Assembly: GCF_000430805.1 (NCBI RefSeq)
Contig: NZ_AUMS01000001.1
Coordinates: 310,001-374,000, forward strand
Direction of reading: 5' to 3'
Length of the DNA stretch: 64,000 nt
DNA from: Chitinilyticum aquatile DSM 21506
GTDB taxonomy: Bacteria > Pseudomonadota > Gammaproteobacteria > Burkholderiales > Chitinibacteraceae
Below the pieces are notes generated by a model. That model had not been told where the DNA came from. It saw only the letters and a list, made by a program, of their open reading frames with translations, and made no database searches. Each line of letters begins with the position of its first letter. The first letter of the stretch is position 1. A program made the position numbers and the translations under genes. Positions 56,875 to 64,000 of this stretch are shown here, one piece after another.

Positions 56875-58785
56875 ATGCAACTCATGAACTATAAGACGTG
56901 CGTGTGCAATCTATGCGGCACAGGGTGCGGACAGTTTCTGAAGACGGATGGCAGGCAAGTCTTCGGCGTGGCTCCGCTCATCGCTCACCCGGTCAGCAAG
57001 GGCAAGCTCTGCATTCGCGGCTGGCATGCCAACGAACTGCTGAACACGAACGAACGGATCACGCAGCCAATGATCCGCGAGAACGGCCAGCTGCGACCGG
57101 CAAGTTATGAAGAAGCGATCGCCCTTGTTGCCAGCCGAATGCAGCAATTTGATGGCGCAAAGGGTGAGATCGGCATTCTCGCCTCGGCACGTTCTTCCAA
57201 TGAAGATGGCTACACGCTGGGGCGGCTGGCGCATGAAGTGTTCGGCACCCGCCTGCAGGGCATCGGTGCCGAAGCCGGCCACCGCAAGAGCATGGCATCA
57301 CTCGAGCATGCATTCGGTTACCCCGGCGCTCATGGCAGCCTGACCAGCATCGACCATGCTGACTATATCCTGGTGGTCGGCACCGACATCACGCGGCAAA
57401 ACCCGATCATCGGCGGCAATATCCACGCGGCCCAGCGCCGTGGCGCGCGTGTGGTGACGCTATCAAGCTCACGCACGCAGATTGCCAAGCTCTCGACCAA
57501 ACACTTCCAGCAAAAGCCTGGCACCAAGGGACTGCTGGTCAATGCGCTGGCCAAGGCGCTGCTGGGTATCCGCACCGCCAATCGCGAGCGCAAGGCCAAC
57601 ATCGACCAGATGCCGGGTTACTCCGACTACGTCGCCTCGCTGCGCAGCATTTCGTCGGTGGCACTGGAGCGTGCCAGCGGCATCCGCTACGAGGAAATCG
57701 AGGAAGAAGCCAAATATCTGGAACAGGCCAAATCCATTGTCATCCTGTTCTCCAGCGGCATTTCCGGGCTGGATCGCCCGACAATTGACGCCATCACCAA
57801 TCTGGCTCTGCTGACCGATCGCATGGACCACGAGCATTCCGCCGTCATTCCGGTGGCCGGCATCAGCAATCTGCAGGGCAGCTTCGACATGGGCGTGTCC
57901 GGCGAGCCCGGCAACAGCGTTTTCAAGGCGCTCGCCAGCCCCGATTCAGCCATTCGCGCGCTGTTCGTGATCGACCACGATGACGGCATCATCCGCGACA
58001 GGGAACGCATCGCCAGCCTGGATTTCGTCGTGTATTCCTGTGCGTACAAGAGCGCCTTCATGGATCTGGCGCATGTGGTCTTCCCGCTGCCGGCGTTCAA
58101 TGAAACCGACGGCACCTACACCGCCTCGGACCGCCGCGTACAGATTACCCGCAAGAATGTCGACAACCCGCATAAGGTGCTGCCTGGCTGGGCGCTCTTC
58201 CAGAAAATCGCCGCTGCTGCAGGGCATCAATGGGGGTATGCAAATGCAGCCGATGTCTTTATTGAGCTGGCAAACAATACCCCTGGTTATGCTGGCTTGA
58301 GCCATCAGCAGCTCAGCCAGGGTTTCGGTCAGCACTGGAATCCCCAAGCCTTTCCGAATTCGCGCAGGCGCAAATTTAACGCGATCAACATCGAATACTG
58401 GGAATCACCGACGACCCCCGAATTCCCCTTCGCGCTGATGATCGGCAAGGCGCAGCACTACTGGCACCAGAACAACCTGATGCGCAAGACGATCGTGCCG
58501 CGCCGCGAGTATGACCAGACGTTGTGGCTCTACCCGCACGGCTATATCGAGATTTCGCCCGACGACGCCACGCGCCTGAAAGTAAAGGACAAGTGGCTGG
58601 TCAATGTGCGCTCCAGCATCGGCACGCACATGAAGATCGCCGTGAAGATCTCGCCCGATGTACAGAGCGGTACCGCCTACATCCCCTACTTCATCAAGAA
58701 CATGATTTCCGACTTCCTGCTGCCGTATGAAAACGCCTATGCAGCTGGCGAGGAAAGCGTGATTCCGATCCAGATCCAAGAATAA
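56875..58785 (+). CDS. Formate-dehydrogenase-like/NuoG-like subunit lacking the catalytic Cys/Sec
   Basis: 636 residues (start at 56875; the ATG at 56884 is an alternative). The N-terminal [4Fe-4S] domain has Cys 11, 14, 18 and 46 (CNLCGTGCG ... KLCIRG). The molybdopterin-oxidoreductase body follows, with NEDGYTLGRLAHEVFG and LVVGTDITRQNP; the C-terminal dinucleotide-binding domain has WHQNNLMRKTI and ISPDDATRLKVKD. Where FdhF has Sec/Cys-His (near 140), this has EAGHRKS: Gly135-His136. The redox ligand is missing but the rest is kept. It probably conducts electrons as NuoG does, or binds a cofactor without formate oxidation. First gene of the operon. Confidence 0.87.
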   Translation: MQLMNYKTCVCNLCGTGCGQFLKTDGRQVFGVAPLIAHPVSKGKLCIRGWHANELLNTNERITQPMIRENGQLRPASYEEAIALVASRMQQFDGAKGEIGILASARSSNEDGYTLGRLAHEVFGTRLQGIGAEAGHRKSMASLEHAFGYPGAHGSLTSIDHADYILVVGTDITRQNPIIGGNIHAAQRRGARVVTLSSSRTQIAKLSTKHFQQKPGTKGLLVNALAKALLGIRTANRERKANIDQMPGYSDYVASLRSISSVALERASGIRYEEIEEEAKYLEQAKSIVILFSSGISGLDRPTIDAITNLALLTDRMDHEHSAVIPVAGISNLQGSFDMGVSGEPGNSVFKALASPDSAIRALFVIDHDDGIIRDRERIASLDFVVYSCAYKSAFMDLAHVVFPLPAFNETDGTYTASDRRVQITRKNVDNPHKVLPGWALFQKIAAAAGHQWGYANAADVFIELANNTPGYAGLSHQQLSQGFGQHWNPQAFPNSRRRKFNAINIEYWESPTTPEFPFALMIGKAQHYWHQNNLMRKTIVPRREYDQTLWLYPHGYIEISPDDATRLKVKDKWLVNVRSSIGTHMKIAVKISPDVQSGTAYIPYFIKNMISDFLLPYENAYAAGEESVIPIQIQE

Positions 58786-58965
58786 CGGGGGCATCAGACG
58801 CGATGGCGACAACTCCAGTGGCAGCAAGCGCCAGGCCTAGCCTGCCGCAACACGGCTGCATGCCAATCAACGGCTTTTTGTTTGCAATGCATTTTTCCCG
58901 GCCGAGCCGGGAAAAACGGAACGCAGACTGTCTTTTGACAGCCTGCTAAGGCGAGGAACCTCTCC
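58786..58965 (+). promoter_or_regulatory. Two hairpins between the first and second operon genes
   Basis: TTTTTCCCGGC and GCCGGGAAAAA form an 11-bp perfect stem around CGA (58892-58916). GCAGACTGTC and GACAGCCTGC follow (58923-58946) around TTTT. The first is not followed by a T run on the forward strand, so it looks like an mRNA processing or stability element more than a terminator. The second gene's GAGGAA lies just beyond. Confidence 0.5.
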
Positions 58966-60036
58966 ATGTCCATGTACATCCTGTCCTCAGACGAAATCAG
59001 CCAGCTGGTCACCGAACTGCAGGCAAGCTATGCCGTCTACGGCCCGCAGGTCGAGCCGCAGACCCGGCAGGTTTTCTTTGACCTGATCAACGATGCGACT
59101 GCGCTTGATCTCGAAGCGCCGATTCCATCGATGCCGGTCAAGGAAATCCTGTTCCCGCAGATGGAACGCATCCTGAAATACAAGTACGACGCCGAAACAC
59201 AGAGCGTCGAGATGGCCCGGCAGTATTTCGAACAGCCCAAAGTGCTGTTCGGCTTGCGGCCATGCGATCTGGCCGGCATCCAGGCGCTCGACCGCTTTTT
59301 CCTTGGCCAGGAATTCGTCGACGACGTCTACCTCACCCATCGTCGCCAGTGCCTGCTGATCAGCAATACCTGTCTGCATCCCTTCCCGCAGTGCTTCTGC
59401 GTCTGTACGCACTCGGGGCCGGATGCCGATGAAGGCTTCGATCTTGACCTGACCAAACTGGCAGACGGTTACCTGGTGAAAGTAGGCAGCGAAAAAGGCC
59501 GGGCACTGGCCGACGCCCACAACTGGACGCCAGCCAAGCCACAACAGCTGAGCGAACAGAAAGCGGTCGTCGACAAGTGCATCGACCTGTTCCCGGACAT
59601 GGCCACCGACAACAAGGCCTGGGTCTCACGCGTGATGAACCGCATCACCACCGGCTTCATCAAAAGCGAAACCTGGGAATACATCGGCGACCAGTGTCTC
59701 GAATGCGGTGCCTGTTCCTTCGTTTGTCCGACCTGTAGCTGCTTCAACATCGAAGACGCCCAGACGGAATGCGGCGAATGCGAGCGTCTGCGCACGCGCG
59801 ACTCCTGTTCCTTCGAAGGCTATGCCCGCATGGCCGGTGACCACAACCCGCGCCAGCCAGTGGAAGACCGTCGCAACAAGCGTTTCTTCTGCAAGTTGTC
59901 CTATTCCCAGTCGAAAAAATACCTGCGCCCCGGCTGCGTCGGCTGCGGCCGCTGCCAGTGGGTCTGCCCAGGCGACATCGGCCTGCCGAACGTCGTGCAG
60001 TACATCCGCAGAGAGATCACCGGAGGAGAAGCCTGA
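58966..60036 (+). CDS. Sulfhydrogenase-type beta subunit, [4Fe-4S] electron carrier
   Basis: 356 residues, GAGGAA 7 bases before the ATG at 58966. The N-terminal half is the HydB/AsrA-type domain with LFGLRPCDLAGIQALDRFFLG. Two 4Fe-4S motifs follow: CLECGACSFVCPTC near 244 and CVGCGRCQWVCP near 324. In Pyrococcus sulfhydrogenases and in anaerobic sulfite reductase the equivalent subunit carries electrons between the flavin subunit and the catalytic one. It overlaps the next gene by one base (TGATG). Confidence 0.88.
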   Translation: MSMYILSSDEISQLVTELQASYAVYGPQVEPQTRQVFFDLINDATALDLEAPIPSMPVKEILFPQMERILKYKYDAETQSVEMARQYFEQPKVLFGLRPCDLAGIQALDRFFLGQEFVDDVYLTHRRQCLLISNTCLHPFPQCFCVCTHSGPDADEGFDLDLTKLADGYLVKVGSEKGRALADAHNWTPAKPQQLSEQKAVVDKCIDLFPDMATDNKAWVSRVMNRITTGFIKSETWEYIGDQCLECGACSFVCPTCSCFNIEDAQTECGECERLRTRDSCSFEGYARMAGDHNPRQPVEDRRNKRFFCKLSYSQSKKYLRPGCVGCGRCQWVCPGDIGLPNVVQYIRREITGGEA

Positions 60037-60914
60037 TGTCCAATTGTCACGGCAATCACGAGCACGGCAACTGCAAGACCACCGGCCTGTGCCCGATTGT
60101 GACCTTCCCCGAAGTGGTGAACATTGACGAGATTCGCGATGAAATCCCCGAGGTGAAGACCTTCTACCTGTCCTTTCCCAACAAGGACGTCGAGCGCGAA
60201 TTCCGCATCAGATCGGGGCAGTTCATCATGTGCACCGTATTTGGTGCCGGGGAATTTGCAGTTTCGCTGCCGCCCAGCCCTGAAAACGACCGTTTCCACA
60301 TCTCGGTACGCGCTGTAGGCAAGGTCACCCACGCGCTGCATGCCCTCAAGCCCGGCGACAAGCTCGGCGTGCGCGGCCCGTTTGGCAACGGCTTCCCCTT
60401 TGACGAGATCAAGGGCAAGAACATCATCTACGTGGCCGGCGGTATCGGCCTGATTCCGCTCCGAAGCTCCATCGTGCATGCGCTGCAGCACCGCGAAGAC
60501 TTCGGCCGCATCATCCTCTTGTACGGTGCTCGCAGCAGCAAGGACCTGATGTACCAGCCGGACATCAAGGTGTGGCAGGAAAACGCCGGCTTCGAGACCT
60601 TCATCACCATCGACCGCGCAGAAGAAGGCTGGCATGGCGAAACAGGCTATGTGAACCAGCTGATCGAAAAAGCCAAGGTGCCGGTCGACAATAGCGTGGC
60701 CTTCGTCTGCGGCCCGCCGGTCATGTTCAACAGCGTGATCGGTGAATTCCTGAAGCGCGGCATGAGCGAGGACGCGATCATCTCGACACTGGAGCGGCAG
60801 ATGAAATGCGGCATCGGCAAATGCCAGCACTGCGCGGTGGGGAGAACACTCGTCTGTACTGACGGGCCCGTTTACACCTATCGGCAGATCAAGACACTGG
60901 GCGAACAGATATGA
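60036..60914 (+). CDS. Sulfhydrogenase-type gamma subunit, FAD/NAD(P)-binding reductase
   Basis: 292 residues from MSNCHGNHEHGNCKTTGLCP; the ATG at 60036 overlaps the previous stop and has GGAGGAG upstream. Flavin domain (about 20-120) with HISVRAVGKVTHALHALKPG; nucleotide domain with VAGGIGLIPLRSS near 145; C-terminal [2Fe-2S] motif CGIGKCQHC ... C as in HydG/PyrK. The first 19 residues are unusually rich in Cys and His (Cys4, His5, His8, His10, Cys13, Cys19) and may bind a metal. It should pass electrons between NAD(P)(H) and the beta subunit. Confidence 0.9.
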   Translation: MSNCHGNHEHGNCKTTGLCPIVTFPEVVNIDEIRDEIPEVKTFYLSFPNKDVEREFRIRSGQFIMCTVFGAGEFAVSLPPSPENDRFHISVRAVGKVTHALHALKPGDKLGVRGPFGNGFPFDEIKGKNIIYVAGGIGLIPLRSSIVHALQHREDFGRIILLYGARSSKDLMYQPDIKVWQENAGFETFITIDRAEEGWHGETGYVNQLIEKAKVPVDNSVAFVCGPPVMFNSVIGEFLKRGMSEDAIISTLERQMKCGIGKCQHCAVGRTLVCTDGPVYTYRQIKTLGEQI

Positions 60915-61399
60915 GCTTCGCTTCTGAACTTGCGGATATTCTCGCCACCCCCACCAGCATCGTCGGCATCGGCAATGCCCTGCGCAGCGATGATGCCGTC
61001 GGCTGTTACATCGCCGAACGGCTGGAGGCCTCGCTGCCTGCACACAGCCCCCACCGGGTGATCAACGCCGAGGATGTGATCGAGAACCATGTTTTCCGCC
61101 TCGCCGACAGCGCGCCTGAGCACGTGCTGCTCATCGACGCCATTCAGGGCAGCGGCCAGGCTCCGGGTTCGCTGGTGCTCGGCCGGCTGGCCGAGCTTGA
61201 AACCGGTGGTGGCTATTCAACCCACAAACTGGCGCTGACCATGGCCGGCGATTTGCTTGAGCGTCACGGCAAGCAGGTTTACCTGCTCGGCGTAGCCGCT
61301 GAGAACATCGATTTCGGGATGAGCATGAGCAAGGAAATACAGACCAGTGCCGACGCGGTGATCGATATGCTCGCCGGGCATGCAGGAAGGAGTCATTAA
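60911..61399 (+). CDS. [NiFe] hydrogenase maturation protease
   Basis: 162 residues. The family motif GIGNALRSDDAVG lies at 20-32, then LIDAIQGSG and GGGYSTHKLALTMAGDLL. The nickel-sensing Glu/Asp and His positions of HycI/HyaD proteins appear kept. It would cut the C-terminal tail of the large subunit after nickel insertion. It overlaps the gamma subunit by four bases and precedes the membrane gene by two, so it is in the operon. Confidence 0.93.
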   Translation: MSFASELADILATPTSIVGIGNALRSDDAVGCYIAERLEASLPAHSPHRVINAEDVIENHVFRLADSAPEHVLLIDAIQGSGQAPGSLVLGRLAELETGGGYSTHKLALTMAGDLLERHGKQVYLLGVAAENIDFGMSMSKEIQTSADAVIDMLAGHAGRSH

Positions 61400-61401
61400 A
61401 A

Positions 61402-63279
61402 ATGGACCACAGTATCTACACCAGCCTGCAGACCGGCATCCTGCTGCTGCTGGCCTCGGCGCTCATCACGCCCCTGCTGGCGGGCAAGCGCAAATGGGCG
61501 GGCAGCCTGAATTTCCTCGCCACACTTGCCGCCGCAGTCGTTTTCACCGGCATTGCCGTCAAGGTACTCGGCGGCAGTGCGGCACCGGCGACGTTTGACC
61601 TGCACGTGGATCTGGTATGGGGCAGCCTGGCAATCCCGCTGATGATTGACGGTTTTTCGGCTGTATTCATGGTGCTGATTTCATCCGTCGCTGCGGTGAC
61701 CGCGTTCTACTGCATCGATTACATGGAGATGGATCACTATCGCCATTACAGCCTGCGCAGCTTCTTCTTCTGCTATCCGGTCTTCATCGCCGGCATGATC
61801 GCGCTGGTGACGGTTGATGACCTTACCACCGGCTTTACGATTGCGTGGCAGATGATGACCATCGCGTCCTTCTTCCTGATCCGTTTCGATTACAGGGATG
61901 AAGTGATTGTCCGCAGCGCGAACAAATACCTGATCCTGATGGAACTCGCCTGGGCTGCGGTGCTGGCCGCGGGGCTGATGCTGCCGGGCTGTACCTGGGG
62001 GACGCCGCTGCACCAGATTGCGGAGCATCTGGGCATGGCCGATGCAGGCCTGCGCACACTGGTACTCACGCTCACGCTGCTGGGCTTCGGCATGAAGGCC
62101 GGTATGTTCCCACTGGGCCAGCTCTGGCTGCCTGATGCCCACTCGGTTGCTCCCTCGCCGATCAGTGCCCTGCTGTCAGGTGTGATGCTCAAAACCGGCA
62201 TCTACGGCATGATCCGCACGCTGTTCTGGATGATGCCCGACACCCTGCCGGCACAGGAAGTGCAGTACTGGGGGCTGGTGGTTGCGATCATTGGCGTGGT
62301 CACACTCTTCATCGGGACATCCCAGTCACTCAAGCAGGTCGATGCCAAGCGCCTGAATGCCTACAGCTCGATCGGCCAGATCGGCTACATCATTCTGGCT
62401 GTCGGTGCTGCGCGCTACTACCTCGGCGCCAATGCCGCACTGCATGCGCTGGCACTGCTGGCCATCCTCGGTGCCTTCCTGCATGTGCTCAATCACGCCA
62501 TCTTCAAGAGCCTGCTGTTCCTCTGCGTAGGCAGCGTGCAGTTCACTACCGGCACCAAGGACCTGGACAAGCTGGGCGGTCTTTTCGCGCTGATGCCCGT
62601 CACTGCCATCATTGCCGGCATTGCCGCGATAGCAGTCTCCGGCGTGCCGGCCTTCTCGGGCTTCACCAGCAAGTGGGCCATCGTCGGCTCGACGCTGCTC
62701 TCCGGCAAAACCGCCGGCATCTTCGTGATCTTCGGCGTGATTGCACTGGTGACCAGCGCGATGACACTGGCCACCTACGTGAAACTCTACGGCATGACCT
62801 TTACCTCGGTCGGCGTCGAGTGGAACGACAAGAACAATGTGCACGAAGTCAGCAAGGTGATGCTGGCGCCCAAGCTGGTACTGGCGGCCGTCTGCCTGGT
62901 GCAGGGCTTCTTCCCCTGGCTTTTCGTCGCACTGTTCGGTCGCGTGCTCGCCACTTCGGAAGGCGTGCTGACGCAGACACTGGGGACACCCGAAGTGCTC
63001 GCTTCGCTGTCGCAAAACTATGCCGGCGTGAGCTTTGCTGCTGCCAATGGGTCACCTGTCGCCTTCTCCCTGCCGCTGGTGATGATCGCCATGCTGGTGG
63101 TGGCGCTGCTCGCCGCACTGTGGCTGCGCCGCGCCGGTGGCGCAGAAGAGCGCACCGCACCCGTGTGGCTGTGCGGCTACCAGACGCTGAACAATGCCAA
63201 CCGTTACCTAAGCAGTCACATCTTCGACGCCTTCAAGAAGTTCATGAAATGGACTGGCGGCAATGTGCGCGGCGCCTGA
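61402..63279 (+). CDS. NuoL/HyfB-type ion-translocating membrane subunit
   Basis: 625 residues with AAGGAG before the ATG. About 14-16 membrane helices. Complex-I antiporter-like segments are clear: GFGMKAGMFPLGQLWLPDAH near 230-250 (conserved Lys and Pro), SAVSLLS-type helix and KQVDAKRLNAYSSIGQIGYI near 315-335, and LNHAIFKSLLFLCVGSV. It probably pumps protons or sodium in a group 4 hydrogenase. The long C-terminal part (WNDKNNVHEVSKVMLAPK...) is hydrogenase-4 subunit B-like. Confidence 0.9.
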   Translation: MDHSIYTSLQTGILLLLASALITPLLAGKRKWAGSLNFLATLAAAVVFTGIAVKVLGGSAAPATFDLHVDLVWGSLAIPLMIDGFSAVFMVLISSVAAVTAFYCIDYMEMDHYRHYSLRSFFFCYPVFIAGMIALVTVDDLTTGFTIAWQMMTIASFFLIRFDYRDEVIVRSANKYLILMELAWAAVLAAGLMLPGCTWGTPLHQIAEHLGMADAGLRTLVLTLTLLGFGMKAGMFPLGQLWLPDAHSVAPSPISALLSGVMLKTGIYGMIRTLFWMMPDTLPAQEVQYWGLVVAIIGVVTLFIGTSQSLKQVDAKRLNAYSSIGQIGYIILAVGAARYYLGANAALHALALLAILGAFLHVLNHAIFKSLLFLCVGSVQFTTGTKDLDKLGGLFALMPVTAIIAGIAAIAVSGVPAFSGFTSKWAIVGSTLLSGKTAGIFVIFGVIALVTSAMTLATYVKLYGMTFTSVGVEWNDKNNVHEVSKVMLAPKLVLAAVCLVQGFFPWLFVALFGRVLATSEGVLTQTLGTPEVLASLSQNYAGVSFAAANGSPVAFSLPLVMIAMLVVALLAALWLRRAGGAEERTAPVWLCGYQTLNNANRYLSSHIFDAFKKFMKWTGGNVRGA

Positions 63280-63297
63280 TTTTCCGGAGTTACCACC

Positions 63298-64000
63298 ATG
63301 TCGATAAGAAAAGAACTGGAAGCCAAACTGATCGCCCGCCTGCGTGACGATGTGGTGTGCGTCGAGAAAACTGACGAACGCACCATCTACATCGATGTCA
63401 AGCGCGCCGGCTTTCGCGAAGCAAGCCAGATCATCACCGCCTCCGGCGCCCGCTACCTGTGCAGCATCGGCTATGACAACATCGAGCGCGACGGCACGCT
63501 GGCGATGGTGCACACCTATGCACTGGACGACAGCAACCGCTTTGTCTGCTGCCGCGCCTCGGCCCCCGTTGATGATCCGGTGCTCGAATCCATCACGCCC
63601 GACCTGCCGTCTGCCGGCTGGTCGGAGCGCGAAGTCACCGACCTGCTGGGGCTGCGCTTTGCCGGTCACCCGAAGCCGAAAAAGCTGGTACTGGCGGACG
63701 ACTGGCCCGAAGGCATCTACCCGCTCCGAAAGGAAGTACCGCACGATTTCGTGCCGCAAGGTGCCGAAGACGTCGCCTACCAGCTCGACGAAGCACCACC
63801 GGGAACCAAGATTGTTCCGGTCGGGCCATTTCACCCCAGCCTGCACGAGCCCGAGCACTTTGCCGTGTATGTCGATGGTGAAACCATCAAGGGCTGTGAC
63901 TACCGCGGCTTCATGACGCACCGCGGCATCGAAAAACTGTGCCAGACGCAGGTCAGCTACAACGAAGTTCCCTTCATTGCCGAGCGCATCTGCGGCATCT
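63298..64000 (+). CDS. [NiFe] hydrogenase large subunit, HycE/HyfG type (3' partial)
   Basis: Frame from the ATG at 63298 (CCGGAG 9 bases before) to the window edge, 234 residues. The first 150 are the NuoC-like domain (MSIRKELEAKLIARLRDDVV ... EREVTDLLGLRFAGHPKPKK ... GIYPLRKEVP). Then comes the large-subunit start: VGPFHPSLHEPEHFAVYVDG, THRGIEKLCQ and ERICGI, the first half of the L1 nickel motif RxCGxC, cut at the last base. This makes it a group 4 enzyme. The small subunit and remaining membrane parts should lie beyond the right edge. Confidence 0.9.
   Translation, partial: MSIRKELEAKLIARLRDDVVCVEKTDERTIYIDVKRAGFREASQIITASGARYLCSIGYDNIERDGTLAMVHTYALDDSNRFVCCRASAPVDDPVLESITPDLPSAGWSEREVTDLLGLRFAGHPKPKKLVLADDWPEGIYPLRKEVPHDFVPQGAEDVAYQLDEAPPGTKIVPVGPFHPSLHEPEHFAVYVDGETIKGCDYRGFMTHRGIEKLCQTQVSYNEVPFIAERICGI

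Noticed and set aside
58231-58287. GGGGTATGCAAATGCAGCC ... GGCAAACAATACCCC inside the FdhF-like gene resembles a palindrome copy.
   Set aside because: The encoded protein here (YANAADVFIELANNTPGYAG) matches the ordinary conserved region of molybdopterin oxidoreductases, so it is ancestral coding sequence. The likeness is probably chance, though a co-opted copy cannot be fully excluded.

Overview
The window reads as a chromosomal stretch of a GC-rich betaproteobacterium. Gene order and protein style fit the Neisseriales best (inference; no 16S rRNA is present). Housekeeping blocks keep their usual proteobacterial order: tmk-holB-pilZ-tatD; ribF-ileS-lspA-ispH; cmk-rpsA-ihfB-lapA-lapB-pyrF with a heptose kinase; aroF-tyrA; and kdpFABC-kdpDE. 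No rRNA, tRNA, CRISPR array or insertion sequence was recognised.

Layout. 1-4280: the right-hand end of a prophage, with small virion-type proteins, a lysozyme fused to an unusual repeat-bearing N-terminus, a holin-like peptide, other small membrane proteins and two reverse-strand cargo genes. 4300-7220: adhE with a candidate anaerobic (FNR-type) promoter. 7230-15670: mostly reverse-strand genes (DUF2237, aspartic protease, metallo-hydrolase, tatD, pilZ, holB, tmk, rmuC) with a forward smr/vanZ-like pair. 15740-23760: flgA, then the ribF-ileS-lspA-ispH operon and a diguanylate cyclase. 23850-33240: a reverse-strand block for LPS, pyrimidine, translation and aromatic amino acid functions. 33330-41525: the complete kdp potassium system, including two tiny hydrophobic peptides and a KdpE-like operator. 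41755-55020: mixed genes, including an HD-GYP protein, pgsA, the argP/exporter pair, an MscS-type channel, two DEAD-box helicases, a probable rhodoquinone enzyme (RquA) and an orphan sugar-binding protein. 55295-64000: a nickel/cobalt importer component divergent from a hydrogenase operon that runs off the right edge.

The most interesting part is 56480-64000. A ladder of hairpins ends in a strong intrinsic terminator about 40 bases before an operon that encodes a formate-dehydrogenase-like subunit lacking the catalytic Cys/Sec, a sulfhydrogenase-type beta subunit, a flavin/NAD(P) reductase-type gamma subunit, a hydrogenase maturation protease, a NuoL/HyfB-type ion-pumping subunit and a HycE/HyfG-type [NiFe] large subunit. 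Together they suggest a membrane-bound, complex-I-like hydrogenase wired to NAD(P)(H). With AdhE, RquA and the nickel importer they point to a fermentative, redox-flexible anaerobic lifestyle.

The second system-level signal is a family of about 48-54 bp imperfect palindromes with GGGTAT...ATACCC ends. Roughly eight good and four degraded copies lie in gaps between genes, and three of them contain gene stop codons.
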